Below the pieces are notes generated by a model. The model had not been told where the DNA came from. It saw only the letters and a program-made list of their open reading frames with translations, and searched no databases. Shown piece by piece: positions 35,676 to 45,719 of a stretch of DNA of 64,000 nucleotides. Position 1 is the first letter of the stretch; each line of letters begins with the position of its first letter. This stretch comes from an uncultured Azospirillum sp. (GTDB lineage Bacteria > Pseudomonadota > Alphaproteobacteria > RF32 > CAG-239): contig UQCS01000007.1 of the NCBI GenBank assembly GCA_900539605.1, positions 4,666 to 68,665 of the forward strand, written 5' to 3'. The translations under genes were made by a program, and so were the position numbers.

Positions 35676-38600
35676 GTAAAGAAGTTTTAACACATTCCGA
35701 AACCTATATCAAAAAAACCAACCGCATTATTCTTGCGGTTGGTATTACTTCTTTCGTCGTCTTTATCTTCGGATTGTATCTGCTGTTTTCAAGCAACGAA
35801 CCGATCGACGAGTATGAAGAGCCGGTATTTACGGATAATGACGATGCCTTAAATGTCGACAATGCCTTACCGGTTCAAAACAGTATTGAGTTCAGTACAG
35901 TCGGAGATCAGGAAGTTCCGCTTACCGCAACGCCGAATCCGGTACCGTTGGGGCAGGTCGTGTTGGGAACCGATGCCAAAAACGTATTGACGCTCGGAAC
36001 CAACGGCAAAGCTTCGGTAATGATCATTTCGGTTCAACTGGCCGAGGCGCCGTTTGACGGTTTTGAATTTAATGATAATTGCAGCGGCAAGTTGTTGCGC
36101 GGTAAAGAGACCTGCGACGTAACAATGAGCTGGTCGCCGCTTATTGCCGGAAACGTTCAGAACAATTTTATCATCTCCTGGCATGAAAGTAATGTTTCTC
36201 AAACCAGTGCCAAAGCCGAAAAAGTTCCGGTTTTCGGCAATGCGGTCAATAAAGAAGACTGCAATTTCTGCGAAACGGTTCCGGGGACTTCGGGACAGAC
36301 TTCCGCCGCTCCAGCAGCTAAAAAAATGCAGCGTGCCATTGTCGGTCCGAGCGGCGAAGTGATCGGATATGCCGATGAAGACGGTTATGTTTATGACGAC
36401 GGCGGCAATGTGGTCGGCCGTGTCAATGAAAACGGTTTGGCGGTGGACGGCGAGGGAAATATCATCGGTGTTGCCAATAACCGTAAGCTGGTTTATGACG
36501 ATAACAACAATGTGATCGGTTATGTTAATCCCGACGGAACCATGGTGGACGTTGACGGTAACGTCAACGGACGGATGCTGCCGGACGGAACCGTTGTTGA
36601 TAACGATGGCAATGTGGTCGGCAAAGCTGTGGATATGGGCTATGTTTATGACGAAAACGGCAATATCATCGGTCGGGTTATGCCGGACGGAACCGTCGTG
36701 GACCTGAACGGTAATGTCATCGGCCGCGTTAATGAAAAAGGCGAAGTCGTGGATGCCAACGGCAATGTGATCGGCCATGTTACCAAATCGGGGCAGGTTG
36801 CGGTCGACAACGACGGCAATATCATCGGTGTGGTTATGCCTGACGGCAGTGTGGTTGATGCCAACGGTGAAGTGGTGGGTCGGGTAGACAAAGACGGGAA
36901 TGTTATTGCCGAGAAGAATCTGGATGCCAAAAGTGCCCGCCGCCGTCTCGCGTATGATAAAGACGGCAATGTCATGGGGTATGTTGATGAAAAAGGCAAT
37001 GTGCTCGACTTTGAAGGCAACACGATCGGCCGCAGCCGTCCTGACGGAACTCTGGTGGATGTTCGCGGTAACGAAATCGGATCTGCCGGCGGCGAAGGCA
37101 ATTTGCTGGCTTATGACGAAGACGGTAAAGTGATGGGCTATGTTGACGAAGACGGCAATGTGATCGGCGCCGAGGGTAAAAAAATCGGGCAGTTGATGCC
37201 GGACGGCACCTTGGTCGATGGTCAGGGCAATGTGATCGGTAAAGTTGATGCCAGCGGTCGACGTCTTGCTTATGACAAAGACGGCAATATTATCGGTTAT
37301 ATTGACGAAAACGGCAATGTGATCGACTTTGCTGGGAATGTGATCGGCAAAGTTCAGCCGGACGGCAGCATTGTCGACAATAACGGCAATGTGATCGGCC
37401 GGGCCGGACCGTCATACCAGCGTTTGGCTTATGACAAAGACGGCAATATCATCGGTTACGTTGATGAAAACGGTAATGTGGTGGATTTTGACGGCAATAT
37501 TATCGGCAAGATGTTGCCGGACGGGACGATTGTCGACGAAGACGGCAATGTGATCGGACAGGCCGGTACGGTCAGCCGCAAACTGGCTTATGACAAAGAC
37601 GGCAATGTGATCGGCTATGTCGACGAAAACGGTAATGTGATTGATTTTAACGGCAATGTGATCGGTAAAATGCTGCCGGACGGGACAATTGTTGATCTCA
37701 ATGGCAGTCCGATCGGTGAAGTTGCCGGTTTCTCGCAAATTGTGCTGGATAAATTCGGTAAGATCAGCGGGTATGTCGGTAAGAACGGCGAAGTTTATGA
37801 CAAAGAAGGCAATATCGTCGGTTATGTTGACGAAAGCGGTAATGTTATCAACAGCACCCAGACAATTCTCGGACGTCTGATTCAGGAGCAGATGATTCCG
37901 GTAACACCGCAAGGCGAAATCCTCGGCAAAGTCAATTCTAACGGTACCGTTGAAAATGACCGTAAACAAATTGTCGGTCGCATCCTTTCCAACGGCCTGG
38001 TGAAAAATCCGTCCGGTTCCAAAATCGTGGCGCGTTTGGTACGCGGCGGACTGGTGGTCGGTTTGGGATGCAAGAATATCGGCTATCTCGAAAAAGACGG
38101 TGTTATCCGCAAAGCAAACGAAGACACCGGTTATAAGGTTAATGCCGACGGTGTGGTGGTTAACGAAAGCGGCGAATACGTCGGCGAAGTTGTAACACCG
38201 GGTCCGGTGTTTGACAATACCTGTACCATGATCGGCGAAGTCGATACCGACGGCATTGTCCGCGACAACGGCGGCTCTTATGTCGGCTGCGTCAATCCCG
38301 ACGGTACGGTGCTGGATGAAAAAGGCGAGATCGTCGGCGGCGTTTCACGATCGGGAATTGCGGTTTCGTATGATGGCAATTTCCTCGGTTCTGTCAACTC
38401 CAACGGTTTGGTTTTTTCGCCTCAGGGACAGGCGGTCGGTTGCGTCGGCACTTACGGAGATGTCTTTGACAAAAAAGGCGGATATGTCGGCCGGGTGCTG
38501 GAAAATACTTATGCGTACGATTTGGAAGGAAACTTCCTCAATATGGTTAACGAAAGCGGACGGGTTCCGATGAAGGGCCGTCCGGCAGGCAGATTGTTAG

Positions 38601-39736
38601 CGCATAATGTGCTGGTGGACGAAAACAACAGTATTATCGGTGTCACCCTGCAGGAGAAAACCGCAGTGGTCGATCCAGCGGGAAAACTGATCGGACACCT
38701 GTTCCCCGACGGTTATGTGTATGATGCTAAAGGCGTTTCGATGGGCAAAATATACAGTGACGGCATGAGCTTTTACAACCATGTTCTGGGTCGGCCGGTT
38801 GTCTCCGGTCAAGTTGCCGATCCTAATGGCAATGTGGTCGGTCAGGCCGGGTACAACGGTGAAGTCGTTAACCGTTTTGGCGAAAAGCTGGGACGTTTGG
38901 ACGCGAAGGGGATGTTTTTTGATCATAACGGCGAATATAAAGGGGCAGTGCTCAAACGGGGGGCGGCAATCGGCTATGACGGCGCTTTCCTCGGTTACAG
39001 CCTGACCGACGGCCGGGTGGTCGATCTGGACGGTAAGACTGTCGGCCGCACTTCGGCTGACGGCAAAATCCTAAACGCCAAGTCAGAAGTGCTGGGAGAA
39101 GTCATTCCGGAAAATATCGTTATTGATATTTGGGGAAGTTATAAAGGACGCGTCAACTCGCTCGGAGACGTCATTGATTTGAAAAATGCCAACCTGACCG
39201 CGATTCTTCCCGGCGGCTCTACCGATAGAAACCTTAGTGTGCTCAAACGCGGCGCCGTCATCGATTTTGGCGGCCGGGTGATCGGTGCGGTGATGCCGGA
39301 CGGTAACGTAATTGACGTGTTGAATATCAATATCGGTCGCGTGCTTTCGGACGGTAATGTGATCAACAATTCGGGTAAACTGATCGGCGAAGTTATGGAT
39401 GGCGACGTCGTTATTGATGATGAAGACAAAGTGGTCGGCTATGTCAATTTTGCCGGTACCGTAACCGCAAAAACCGGCGAAGTGATCGGCCGCAGTCTGT
39501 CTTCGGATTTGGCGGTTGACAACAATGAAGCGATTTTGGGACGTATTTATAAAATCGGTACCACTATTTTAAGCAATGACGGACAATATGCGGGAAGGCT
39601 GCGTTTTGACGGCAGTGTAATCGGCAGAGACGGCAAAGTTATAGGCTATCTGAAGAGCAACGGTTCGTTCATCAATCTGGATAAAAAAGTTTCCGGCTAT
39701 GCTCTGCAGGAAGTGGCTAAAAATCGGAGGAACTAA
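35672..39736 (+). CDS. Giant membrane-anchored Gly-Asn repeat protein (possible N-terminal half of a split VirB10)
   Basis: A 1354-aa protein. A short cytosolic N-terminus and a single membrane segment (residues 19-39, IILAVGITSFVVFIFGLYLLF) precede an immunoglobulin-like domain (about 75-190; two cysteines in NDNCSGKL and KETCDVTMSW, as in ASH-type domains). More than 1100 residues of a short repeat follow, whose unit is close to D-G-N-V-I-G-x-V-x-x-D-G-x-V-V-D. The DNA of 36940-37730 holds five near-identical higher-order copies of about 53 residues. The ATG at 35672 overlaps the virB9 stop (ATGA). The next gene has a signal peptide, the same repeats and the VirB10 domain, so together they look like a divided VirB10/DotG-like protein. 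Confidence 0.75.
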   Translation: MSKEVLTHSETYIKKTNRIILAVGITSFVVFIFGLYLLFSSNEPIDEYEEPVFTDNDDALNVDNALPVQNSIEFSTVGDQEVPLTATPNPVPLGQVVLGTDAKNVLTLGTNGKASVMIISVQLAEAPFDGFEFNDNCSGKLLRGKETCDVTMSWSPLIAGNVQNNFIISWHESNVSQTSAKAEKVPVFGNAVNKEDCNFCETVPGTSGQTSAAPAAKKMQRAIVGPSGEVIGYADEDGYVYDDGGNVVGRVNENGLAVDGEGNIIGVANNRKLVYDDNNNVIGYVNPDGTMVDVDGNVNGRMLPDGTVVDNDGNVVGKAVDMGYVYDENGNIIGRVMPDGTVVDLNGNVIGRVNEKGEVVDANGNVIGHVTKSGQVAVDNDGNIIGVVMPDGSVVDANGEVVGRVDKDGNVIAEKNLDAKSARRRLAYDKDGNVMGYVDEKGNVLDFEGNTIGRSRPDGTLVDVRGNEIGSAGGEGNLLAYDEDGKVMGYVDEDGNVIGAEGKKIGQLMPDGTLVDGQGNVIGKVDASGRRLAYDKDGNIIGYIDENGNVIDFAGNVIGKVQPDGSIVDNNGNVIGRAGPSYQRLAYDKDGNIIGYVDENGNVVDFDGNIIGKMLPDGTIVDEDGNVIGQAGTVSRKLAYDKDGNVIGYVDENGNVIDFNGNVIGKMLPDGTIVDLNGSPIGEVAGFSQIVLDKFGKISGYVGKNGEVYDKEGNIVGYVDESGNVINSTQTILGRLIQEQMIPVTPQGEILGKVNSNGTVENDRKQIVGRILSNGLVKNPSGSKIVARLVRGGLVVGLGCKNIGYLEKDGVIRKANEDTGYKVNADGVVVNESGEYVGEVVTPGPVFDNTCTMIGEVDTDGIVRDNGGSYVGCVNPDGTVLDEKGEIVGGVSRSGIAVSYDGNFLGSVNSNGLVFSPQGQAVGCVGTYGDVFDKKGGYVGRVLENTYAYDLEGNFLNMVNESGRVPMKGRPAGRLLAHNVLVDENNSIIGVTLQEKTAVVDPAGKLIGHLFPDGYVYDAKGVSMGKIYSDGMSFYNHVLGRPVVSGQVADPNGNVVGQAGYNGEVVNRFGEKLGRLDAKGMFFDHNGEYKGAVLKRGAAIGYDGAFLGYSLTDGRVVDLDGKTVGRTSADGKILNAKSEVLGEVIPENIVIDIWGSYKGRVNSLGDVIDLKNANLTAILPGGSTDRNLSVLKRGAVIDFGGRVIGAVMPDGNVIDVLNINIGRVLSDGNVINNSGKLIGEVMDGDVVIDDEDKVVGYVNFAGTVTAKTGEVIGRSLSSDLAVDNNEAILGRIYKIGTTILSNDGQYAGRLRFDGSVIGRDGKVIGYLKSNGSFINLDKKVSGYALQEVAKNRRN
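36940..37730 (+). repeat. Coding tandem repeat, five copies of about 159 bp
   Basis: Each copy encodes a unit beginning LAYDKDGN-IIGYVDENG and ending GNVIG with a variable spacer. Copies begin near 36945, 37105, 37263, 37425 and 37584, and the last three are nearly identical. It lies within the 1354-aa repeat protein and is a likely site for repeat-number change. Confidence 0.85.
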
Positions 39737-39738
39737 AA

Positions 39739-42700
39739 TTGAAACTGAAGTTGGGCAAAATATTAGCGTTATCCGTAAAAACAGCAGCTTTCGGCTGGTG
39801 TCTGGCTTTGAATGTTTCCGCTGCTTCGGCTCAGGAAATTACCGCCATCGACTTTAACGGCGACCTGATCGGTAAAGTTATTCCCGACGGCAAGGTTGTC
39901 AGCTTTGAAAATCAGCTGATCGGTAATATTACCGCCGACAGTTTGATTGTCAATTTTGACGGCAGCCTGATCGGCGGTGTGGTTCCACGGGGCATTGCCA
40001 TCGGCAATGACAACAGGCTGCTCGGCAAAGTCAACAATGACGGTACGGTGCGCCTGGCTACCGGAAAAATCGTCGGTAAGGTGCTGCCAAACGGTTTGGT
40101 GGTTGATGACCGCTTTTCAATTTTAGGCGCCGTTTTGTTTCCGGGACTAGTCTATTCTGACAGCGGCGAAACGGTTGGTCGATTGACCGGTGATGGACTG
40201 TATTCCAACCTTCAGGGACAAAATATCGGCTTTGTTTCTCCCGACGGCTATGCTTACCGTAAAGTCGGCAATGATTATGTTTTAGACGGCCGTCTGATTT
40301 CCTCAAAGATGGTTATCGATGCATCCGGAAAGTTTATCGGCAGCATCGCTCCCGGCGGCAAAGTAACGGATTTTGACGGCAAGGCAATCGGCCTGATCAA
40401 AGCAAACGGCTTTGCTTATGATAATCTTGATAAAGTCATCGGCCGGATCGTCAAATCGGGATATGCTTTTGACAATAACGGAAAATATATCGGTTTTGTG
40501 ACCTATAATGGTGAAGTGGTCGAAAAAAACAAAGTGATCGGCCGCCTTTTGATCGACGGCACAATTGCAAATGACAAAGGAACCGTGATCGGTTTTATGA
40601 CCGATATTGCGTCTACGGTGACCGATGCCAACGGCAAATACGTCGGTCGCATTATGCCCGAAGGACGGATTGCCAAAGCACGCAATTTTATCGGTCAGAT
40701 CGGGCCGCGCCAGTTGGTTTTTGGCGCTGACGGCGCCCAGATCGGGCAGTTGGTCGTTTCTGGACCGGTTTTTGATTATCGCGGAACGCTCAAAGCCCAT
40801 GCTTTGAGAAACGGCCAGGTAGTGCTTTTGGAAGGAACTCCGGTCGGTTCGATTTACGGCAGCCGCGCTTCCGATTATAATGGTCGCAATATCGGCAAGA
40901 CTTTTGAAAATCGGTTGGTTATCAACTCGCTGAACCAGGTGCTCGGTGTTAACGGAATCGGTTCGGCTTACAGCAACGGCGAGGAAAAGAAGTTTTTGTC
41001 CCCGTTCGGTTATGTTTATAATGCCGACGGCGGAATTGACGGTAATTTGCTGCCGTTGGGCGAAATTTATAATCTGAGCGGGCAACCGATCGCCTCGATT
41101 CATCCCAACGGAGAAATGATTAATAACAATGCGGCCATCAGCGGGCGTCTGACGCAATACGGTTACAGCATTGACGAGCGTAATCTGGTGTTAGGCCGAA
41201 GCATTGTAGCTGACTATGCCGTCGATGACAGCGGCAACAGTTTGGGAACTTTGGCCGATGGGAACATGTTGCTTGACAAATCTTTGAAAAATATCGCAAA
41301 GGTTTTGCCGGATGACACGGTGGTTTCCGATCTGCAAAACCCGAATGCGATGATGCCGGTAATCGGAAAGGCGCGCAATCGCCGTTTGGCACTTGACCTG
41401 CCGGGGCGGTTTATCGGGTATGTGGACAATAACGGCATTGTGCGTGATCGCGGTTCTTCAATCGTCGGCAAAGCCGGTGCCGGTGACGTGGTTTTTGACA
41501 ACAACGGTTTGGTAACCGGCGGGGCGGTTGCCTATACACCGGTTATTGACGGTCAGTGCGAATTTGTGGGCGTGGTGGCCGGACAGGGCGAAGTCCGCAA
41601 TTACCGTGAAGTTAATATGGGGCATTTGTTGTCGAACGGTCAGGTCGCCTCGGTCAATAATTCGATTATCGGCCATGCGGTGGAAGCCGGCGTGGTCATT
41701 GACTTTAACGGCAATATTGTCGGAACGGTTGCCTCCACAGGCAAAGTGACTAATTATGCCAACCAAAATCTGGGCTGTATCAACCAGCGCGGAATGGTGC
41801 TGAACGCCAAAAATGCAATTGTCGGTAAAAAGGTGGAAGTTGCGCCGGTGATGAATTTCAACAACGTGATTATCGGACGTTCCACTTTGGACGGTACGGT
41901 GGTGAATGCGCAAAACGCCGCTATCGGTTATATTCGTCCCGACGATTCGGTAAGCTCGCGTACCGGCTTGCCGACCGGGATTTTGTTCCGTTATCGCTTT
42001 GCTTTTGACAACAATAATAAACTGACCGGCATTGTTAATGACAAAGCCGAAGTGGTTAACAGCCGCGGCGAAAAAGTCGGGATTGTCGATTTTGACGGTA
42101 ATGTGCTGGTTCAGGGCGTTAAATCGGGTTATGCCTTGTATGATTTGTATATCTATGACAATAACAATTTTGTCAGCGGGTACATTACGGCTGACGGGCA
42201 GATTCTGACTCTGGGAAACCAGAACATCGGCGTCTTGACGAAAGGATTTTTGGTTGACCGGGCCGGAAAAGTCATCGGCCGCGGAAATCGTGATTTTCAT
42301 ATTCGTGATAATCTGAACGCCATTGTCGGTGAATTGCAGTTGGATGGCAGAGTTGTCAATTCGGATAATGAGCTGGTGGGGACGTTAGGAACTTCTGGCG
42401 ACATTATTTCGGCCGGCGGCGAGGTTGTTGCCCGCGCTCGTCCGTTGCAGTTCTATGAAGCAGAAAGAAAACAGCCGATTTATGACAAAGACGGTAATGT
42501 GATCGGTTATGTTCTGCCTCAGTTACAGGCGGTTGACAGCAAAGGGAGAGTGATCGGCCGTATCGGAACTGATAATAAGGTTTATGATAAAGACGGCAAA
42601 GTGGTCGGTTATGTTAATGCCGAAGGAAAAGTGGTTGACGCCCACGGCAACATTCTCGGCGAGGTGGTCGAAGGCGGTGACATTTTAGACGCCCGCGGCA

Positions 42701-44244
42701 ATGTAATCGGTCAATTGAACAAGGATGGTTCTGCTATCAGCGCCGACGGCTCAGTGATCGGAAATGTCAAATTGGACTGGTATGAAAAACCCCAAACGTC
42801 GCAACCGACACAATTGCCTGAAGTTGGTGCCCGTACCGTTACCGATGTCGGACAGTTTAAGCGGTCGCTGAATATTGCCCTGACGCCGGACGGCGAATAT
42901 TTGGGTGATATTATGGAAGACGGCAGCGTTGTCGATAAAAAAGGATCGGTGATCGGCAAACTTCTGCCGGACGGCTTGGTTGTCGATGCCGAAGGGTCTT
43001 TGATTGGTATTGAAGAAGCTGCCAAAAAACAAGATACCGGCGAAATGTTTGTTCCGGCCGGGACCTTCGGCCAAGGCGGTGCTTACGGAACCGGAACCGG
43101 CGGTGCAAATTTGGGACCCGGCGGCGGTTTTGGTCCGGGCGAACGTTATGATCCGCAGCGTTCGGCTGCCCTGCAAACGGCACAGAATGAACGGCGGCAG
43201 GGAATGTACGTCGGTAAAATAAGTTCCGGCGTGCGTAAAGAGGCTTTCGACGGTTATCAGAAAGATTGGCAGGAACAGGGAATTGATAAAGTTATATCTT
43301 CATGGCGGGTTGATATGAGCGAGATGATACTTGCCGATAAGCCGATTCCGGCTGTTATCGCCCGTTCTATCGATACTCAGAATCCGGTACCGATTACCGC
43401 TTTTGTTGAACGCAATGTTTATGCCGAAGACGGTCGCAACATTGTTATTCCGGCCGGTAGCCGTCTGATGGGCGAGCTGGGATCAGTCGGCGGCGGTTCT
43501 GAGACTTCTTCGGAATCGGCCCGCGTGACCATCTCGTGGCAGCGTTTGATTCGTCCGGACGGCGTTCTGTTCGTCTTTCAGGGTGAAACCGGCGATGCAC
43601 AAGGCCGCGGCGGTGCTTTAGGGTACCTTGACCAACAGTTGGGCAAAAAATATTCAATGCCGATTATTACAACTCTGTTAACCAGTGCTACCAGTTATAT
43701 GATGGCTACCGATGAGGAAGATAATGGTTCCGAAACCGAAACTTCGCGCCAGCAGGCTGCGAACGATGCCCGTCAAAACTTCATTGATCAGATGAATCAG
43801 ATTTTTGAACAGATTTTGGCCGACAAGACCAACATTCGTCCGCTCACTTATATTCCGGCCGGCACACGTATCATTGTCTATCCGAAAGTGGATCTGTGGC
43901 TGCGTACCGCAGAACGTGATGCCGAGGCTTCAACCAACATGAAAAAGAAAGACGTGCTGATTGATGATAAGGAAGCTCAGGATCGTATTGCGACTCAGGC
44001 TGCCGAACGTCGTATCAAACAGGCAACCGGTGGTGGCGGTTCGGCTTCTTCGCAAGTTGTTTACGAATCTGAAAAAGCTCAGGTTCAGCCGGTTCTGCTG
44101 GAAGAAAATTCCGGTGCCAAATCTGGTCGGACGCCGGCTTCATCGGTTGGTGCAACACCGCCGCCGCCGCCGAGCATGGGCGGTACCCCGGTGTCGACAG
44201 GCTCTTCTTCGGGGTCCGGAAGCGGCGTACCGCAGTTGTTTTAA
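39739..44244 (+). CDS. virB10: VirB10-family protein with giant N-terminal repeat region
   Basis: A 1501-aa exported protein. The signal peptide MKLKLGKIL...ALNVSAASAQ ends near residue 31. About 1000 residues of the G-x-x-I-G-x-V repeat family follow, more diverged than in the preceding gene but recovering the canonical unit near 915-1010. The VirB10/TrbI beta-barrel domain occupies about 1154-1395 (ITAFVERNVYAEDGRNIVIPAGSRLMGE, ARVTISWQRLIRPDG, YIPAGTRIIVYPKVDLWLR). A Gly/Ser/Pro-rich tail closes the protein. No inner-membrane helix is present, unlike ordinary VirB10. The start is a TTG at 39739 with GGAGG eight bases upstream, two bases after the previous stop. Confidence 0.88.
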   Translation: MKLKLGKILALSVKTAAFGWCLALNVSAASAQEITAIDFNGDLIGKVIPDGKVVSFENQLIGNITADSLIVNFDGSLIGGVVPRGIAIGNDNRLLGKVNNDGTVRLATGKIVGKVLPNGLVVDDRFSILGAVLFPGLVYSDSGETVGRLTGDGLYSNLQGQNIGFVSPDGYAYRKVGNDYVLDGRLISSKMVIDASGKFIGSIAPGGKVTDFDGKAIGLIKANGFAYDNLDKVIGRIVKSGYAFDNNGKYIGFVTYNGEVVEKNKVIGRLLIDGTIANDKGTVIGFMTDIASTVTDANGKYVGRIMPEGRIAKARNFIGQIGPRQLVFGADGAQIGQLVVSGPVFDYRGTLKAHALRNGQVVLLEGTPVGSIYGSRASDYNGRNIGKTFENRLVINSLNQVLGVNGIGSAYSNGEEKKFLSPFGYVYNADGGIDGNLLPLGEIYNLSGQPIASIHPNGEMINNNAAISGRLTQYGYSIDERNLVLGRSIVADYAVDDSGNSLGTLADGNMLLDKSLKNIAKVLPDDTVVSDLQNPNAMMPVIGKARNRRLALDLPGRFIGYVDNNGIVRDRGSSIVGKAGAGDVVFDNNGLVTGGAVAYTPVIDGQCEFVGVVAGQGEVRNYREVNMGHLLSNGQVASVNNSIIGHAVEAGVVIDFNGNIVGTVASTGKVTNYANQNLGCINQRGMVLNAKNAIVGKKVEVAPVMNFNNVIIGRSTLDGTVVNAQNAAIGYIRPDDSVSSRTGLPTGILFRYRFAFDNNNKLTGIVNDKAEVVNSRGEKVGIVDFDGNVLVQGVKSGYALYDLYIYDNNNFVSGYITADGQILTLGNQNIGVLTKGFLVDRAGKVIGRGNRDFHIRDNLNAIVGELQLDGRVVNSDNELVGTLGTSGDIISAGGEVVARARPLQFYEAERKQPIYDKDGNVIGYVLPQLQAVDSKGRVIGRIGTDNKVYDKDGKVVGYVNAEGKVVDAHGNILGEVVEGGDILDARGNVIGQLNKDGSAISADGSVIGNVKLDWYEKPQTSQPTQLPEVGARTVTDVGQFKRSLNIALTPDGEYLGDIMEDGSVVDKKGSVIGKLLPDGLVVDAEGSLIGIEEAAKKQDTGEMFVPAGTFGQGGAYGTGTGGANLGPGGGFGPGERYDPQRSAALQTAQNERRQGMYVGKISSGVRKEAFDGYQKDWQEQGIDKVISSWRVDMSEMILADKPIPAVIARSIDTQNPVPITAFVERNVYAEDGRNIVIPAGSRLMGELGSVGGGSETSSESARVTISWQRLIRPDGVLFVFQGETGDAQGRGGALGYLDQQLGKKYSMPIITTLLTSATSYMMATDEEDNGSETETSRQQAANDARQNFIDQMNQIFEQILADKTNIRPLTYIPAGTRIIVYPKVDLWLRTAERDAEASTNMKKKDVLIDDKEAQDRIATQAAERRIKQATGGGGSASSQVVYESEKAQVQPVLLEENSGAKSGRTPASSVGATPPPPPSMGGTPVSTGSSSGSGSGVPQLF

Positions 44245-44253
44245 GGAGGTAAT

Positions 44254-45222
44254 ATGAGTTTTGAAGTATTGGAATCTGTCTTACGTCCGCTTTCATACTG
44301 GTATAACCAGGAGAATATTGAAGAAGTTGCGATTAACCGCGCGGGGCAGGTATGGCTGCGCCTACGCGGTAAACGCGCCTATCCTTGGGTAATGTACAAA
44401 GATGAAAAATTGACCAAAGAATATTTGACCGATTTGCTCTATATTGTCGCCAATACTTATGAAATTCCGTTTGATCCGATCGCCGGCAGTCCGGTGGTAT
44501 ATGCCAGTATTCCGGGAGAACACCGTTTTTCTGCCATTTGCGGCAAAAACGTGATGTATGATGAAGAAGACTTAACCGGCGGTATAGCCCTGACAATTCG
44601 TGTGCATAGCGACGATGTGGCGTTCGGGTTGGGGGATTACGGGCTTAAGCAAGGGGAAAAGCTGCATCAGATCAATCCGTTGAAAAGCATTAAAGATCCG
44701 GAAGACCCGTATGAACGTCTGCTGCTAAGTATTAAACGCGGCGATCATATTCTGGTCAGTGGTGCGACTTCTACCGGCAAAACCACCTTTTTGAACAATT
44801 TGCTGAAGATTTTGGATATTCATAAACGGATCATCACGATTGAAGATACGCGCGAACTGCTGGTACCCCATCCCAACCGGGCGCATATCGTGATGTCTCG
44901 TACCGAGCAGACCAACCAATTTGACTATGCCAAAATTATTGACTTGGTGGTTCGTTTTACGCCCGATGCGATTATCGGCGGTGAAATTTCCACCAGCAAC
45001 GCCGGCGCGTTGTGGGAGTTGATGGGATCCGGACATGATAACTGTCTGGCTACGATTCACGCCGAGAGTTCGACGGCGGCTTACGAAGCTTTTGTTGATC
45101 GTATTTTACATACTTATCCGACTATGGATCGTAAGAAGACAATTGAAGAGATGCATCATAAGCTCAGGGTTGTCCAGATAAACCGTGACGGTAACCTTCG
45201 TGCAGTGACTGAAGTCACCTAA
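44254..45222 (+). CDS. virB11: VirB11-family traffic ATPase
   Basis: A 322-aa hexameric ATPase that drives the T4SS from the cytosolic face. The Walker A GATSTGKTTFL begins near residue 169. The Asp box TIEDTRELL, Walker B region DAIIGGEIS and His box ATIHAESS are all present and in order. Length matches VirB11. A perfect AAGGAGGT ribosome-binding site lies seven bases before the ATG at 44254. It is the last gene of the plus-strand secretion operon and is followed by a terminator. Confidence 0.94.
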   Translation: MSFEVLESVLRPLSYWYNQENIEEVAINRAGQVWLRLRGKRAYPWVMYKDEKLTKEYLTDLLYIVANTYEIPFDPIAGSPVVYASIPGEHRFSAICGKNVMYDEEDLTGGIALTIRVHSDDVAFGLGDYGLKQGEKLHQINPLKSIKDPEDPYERLLLSIKRGDHILVSGATSTGKTTFLNNLLKILDIHKRIITIEDTRELLVPHPNRAHIVMSRTEQTNQFDYAKIIDLVVRFTPDAIIGGEISTSNAGALWELMGSGHDNCLATIHAESSTAAYEAFVDRILHTYPTMDRKKTIEEMHHKLRVVQINRDGNLRAVTEVT

Positions 45223-45237
45223 ATTTGATCAACTGAG

Positions 45238-45282
45238 AAAAAGGGCTGTAAAACGGCTCTTTTTTGTTACAAGAGCCGTATG
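45238..45282 (+). terminator. Terminator after virB11 with an overlapping alternative hairpin
   Basis: AAAAAGGGCTG / CGGCTCTTTTTT with G-U pairs forms a terminator 16 bases after the stop. A second perfect stem ACGGCTCTT / AAGAGCCGT (45253-45279) overlaps it and could end transcription on the minus strand. Confidence 0.7.
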
Positions 45283-45719
45283 CCGAGAGTGGTATCGTAA
45301 TTGAACCGATGATACGGACAGACAATTGTCCGAGCGACTGAAGTGCCTTAGGTTGCCTGAGGCGTTTGCCATAAGATCTTACGCCCGTTATAAGTACTTT
45401 TGAATCTGATTGAAGATGCATTTTTTGTTATGTAAACATAAGTTATAAACAACTATTATTAATCATTTTAAAAATTTTATTTCGTTTTATCGGACATTAA
45501 CTTATACAACAAAATGGGGATATTATTTTTTTATTCAACCACTAATTATTTGTATTAACGCTTAATTATGCTTCGGGGATAAAAACCTCATAAAGGATAC
45601 CAGGCGTTTCTTTTAAGCCCTCTTTAGCTGCTAACCGTTGCTACGCGCCGTTTTGAACAATAAAAGCGGTTGCTTTTACAATTGTTTTTCGTTAATTTTA
45701 AAACACCAGCGCGAACATA
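45283..45719. other. Gene-free stretch after virB11
   Basis: It has a GC-richer segment (45283-45420) with scattered inverted repeats such as GGACAGACAATTGTCC, then a strongly AT-rich part (45420-45560). No convincing reading frame or RNA family was recognised. Confidence 0.5.

Noticed and set aside
34065..35693. 542-aa frame on the minus strand opposite virB9
   Set aside because: It is a shadow of the strongly supported VirB9 frame and its translation has no domain or signal; the same holds for the 390-aa minus frame at 31094-32266.
36360..44000. Repeats spaced like a CRISPR array
   Set aside because: The repeats are in frame inside two long proteins, vary by codon, and have no constant unit with unique spacers.
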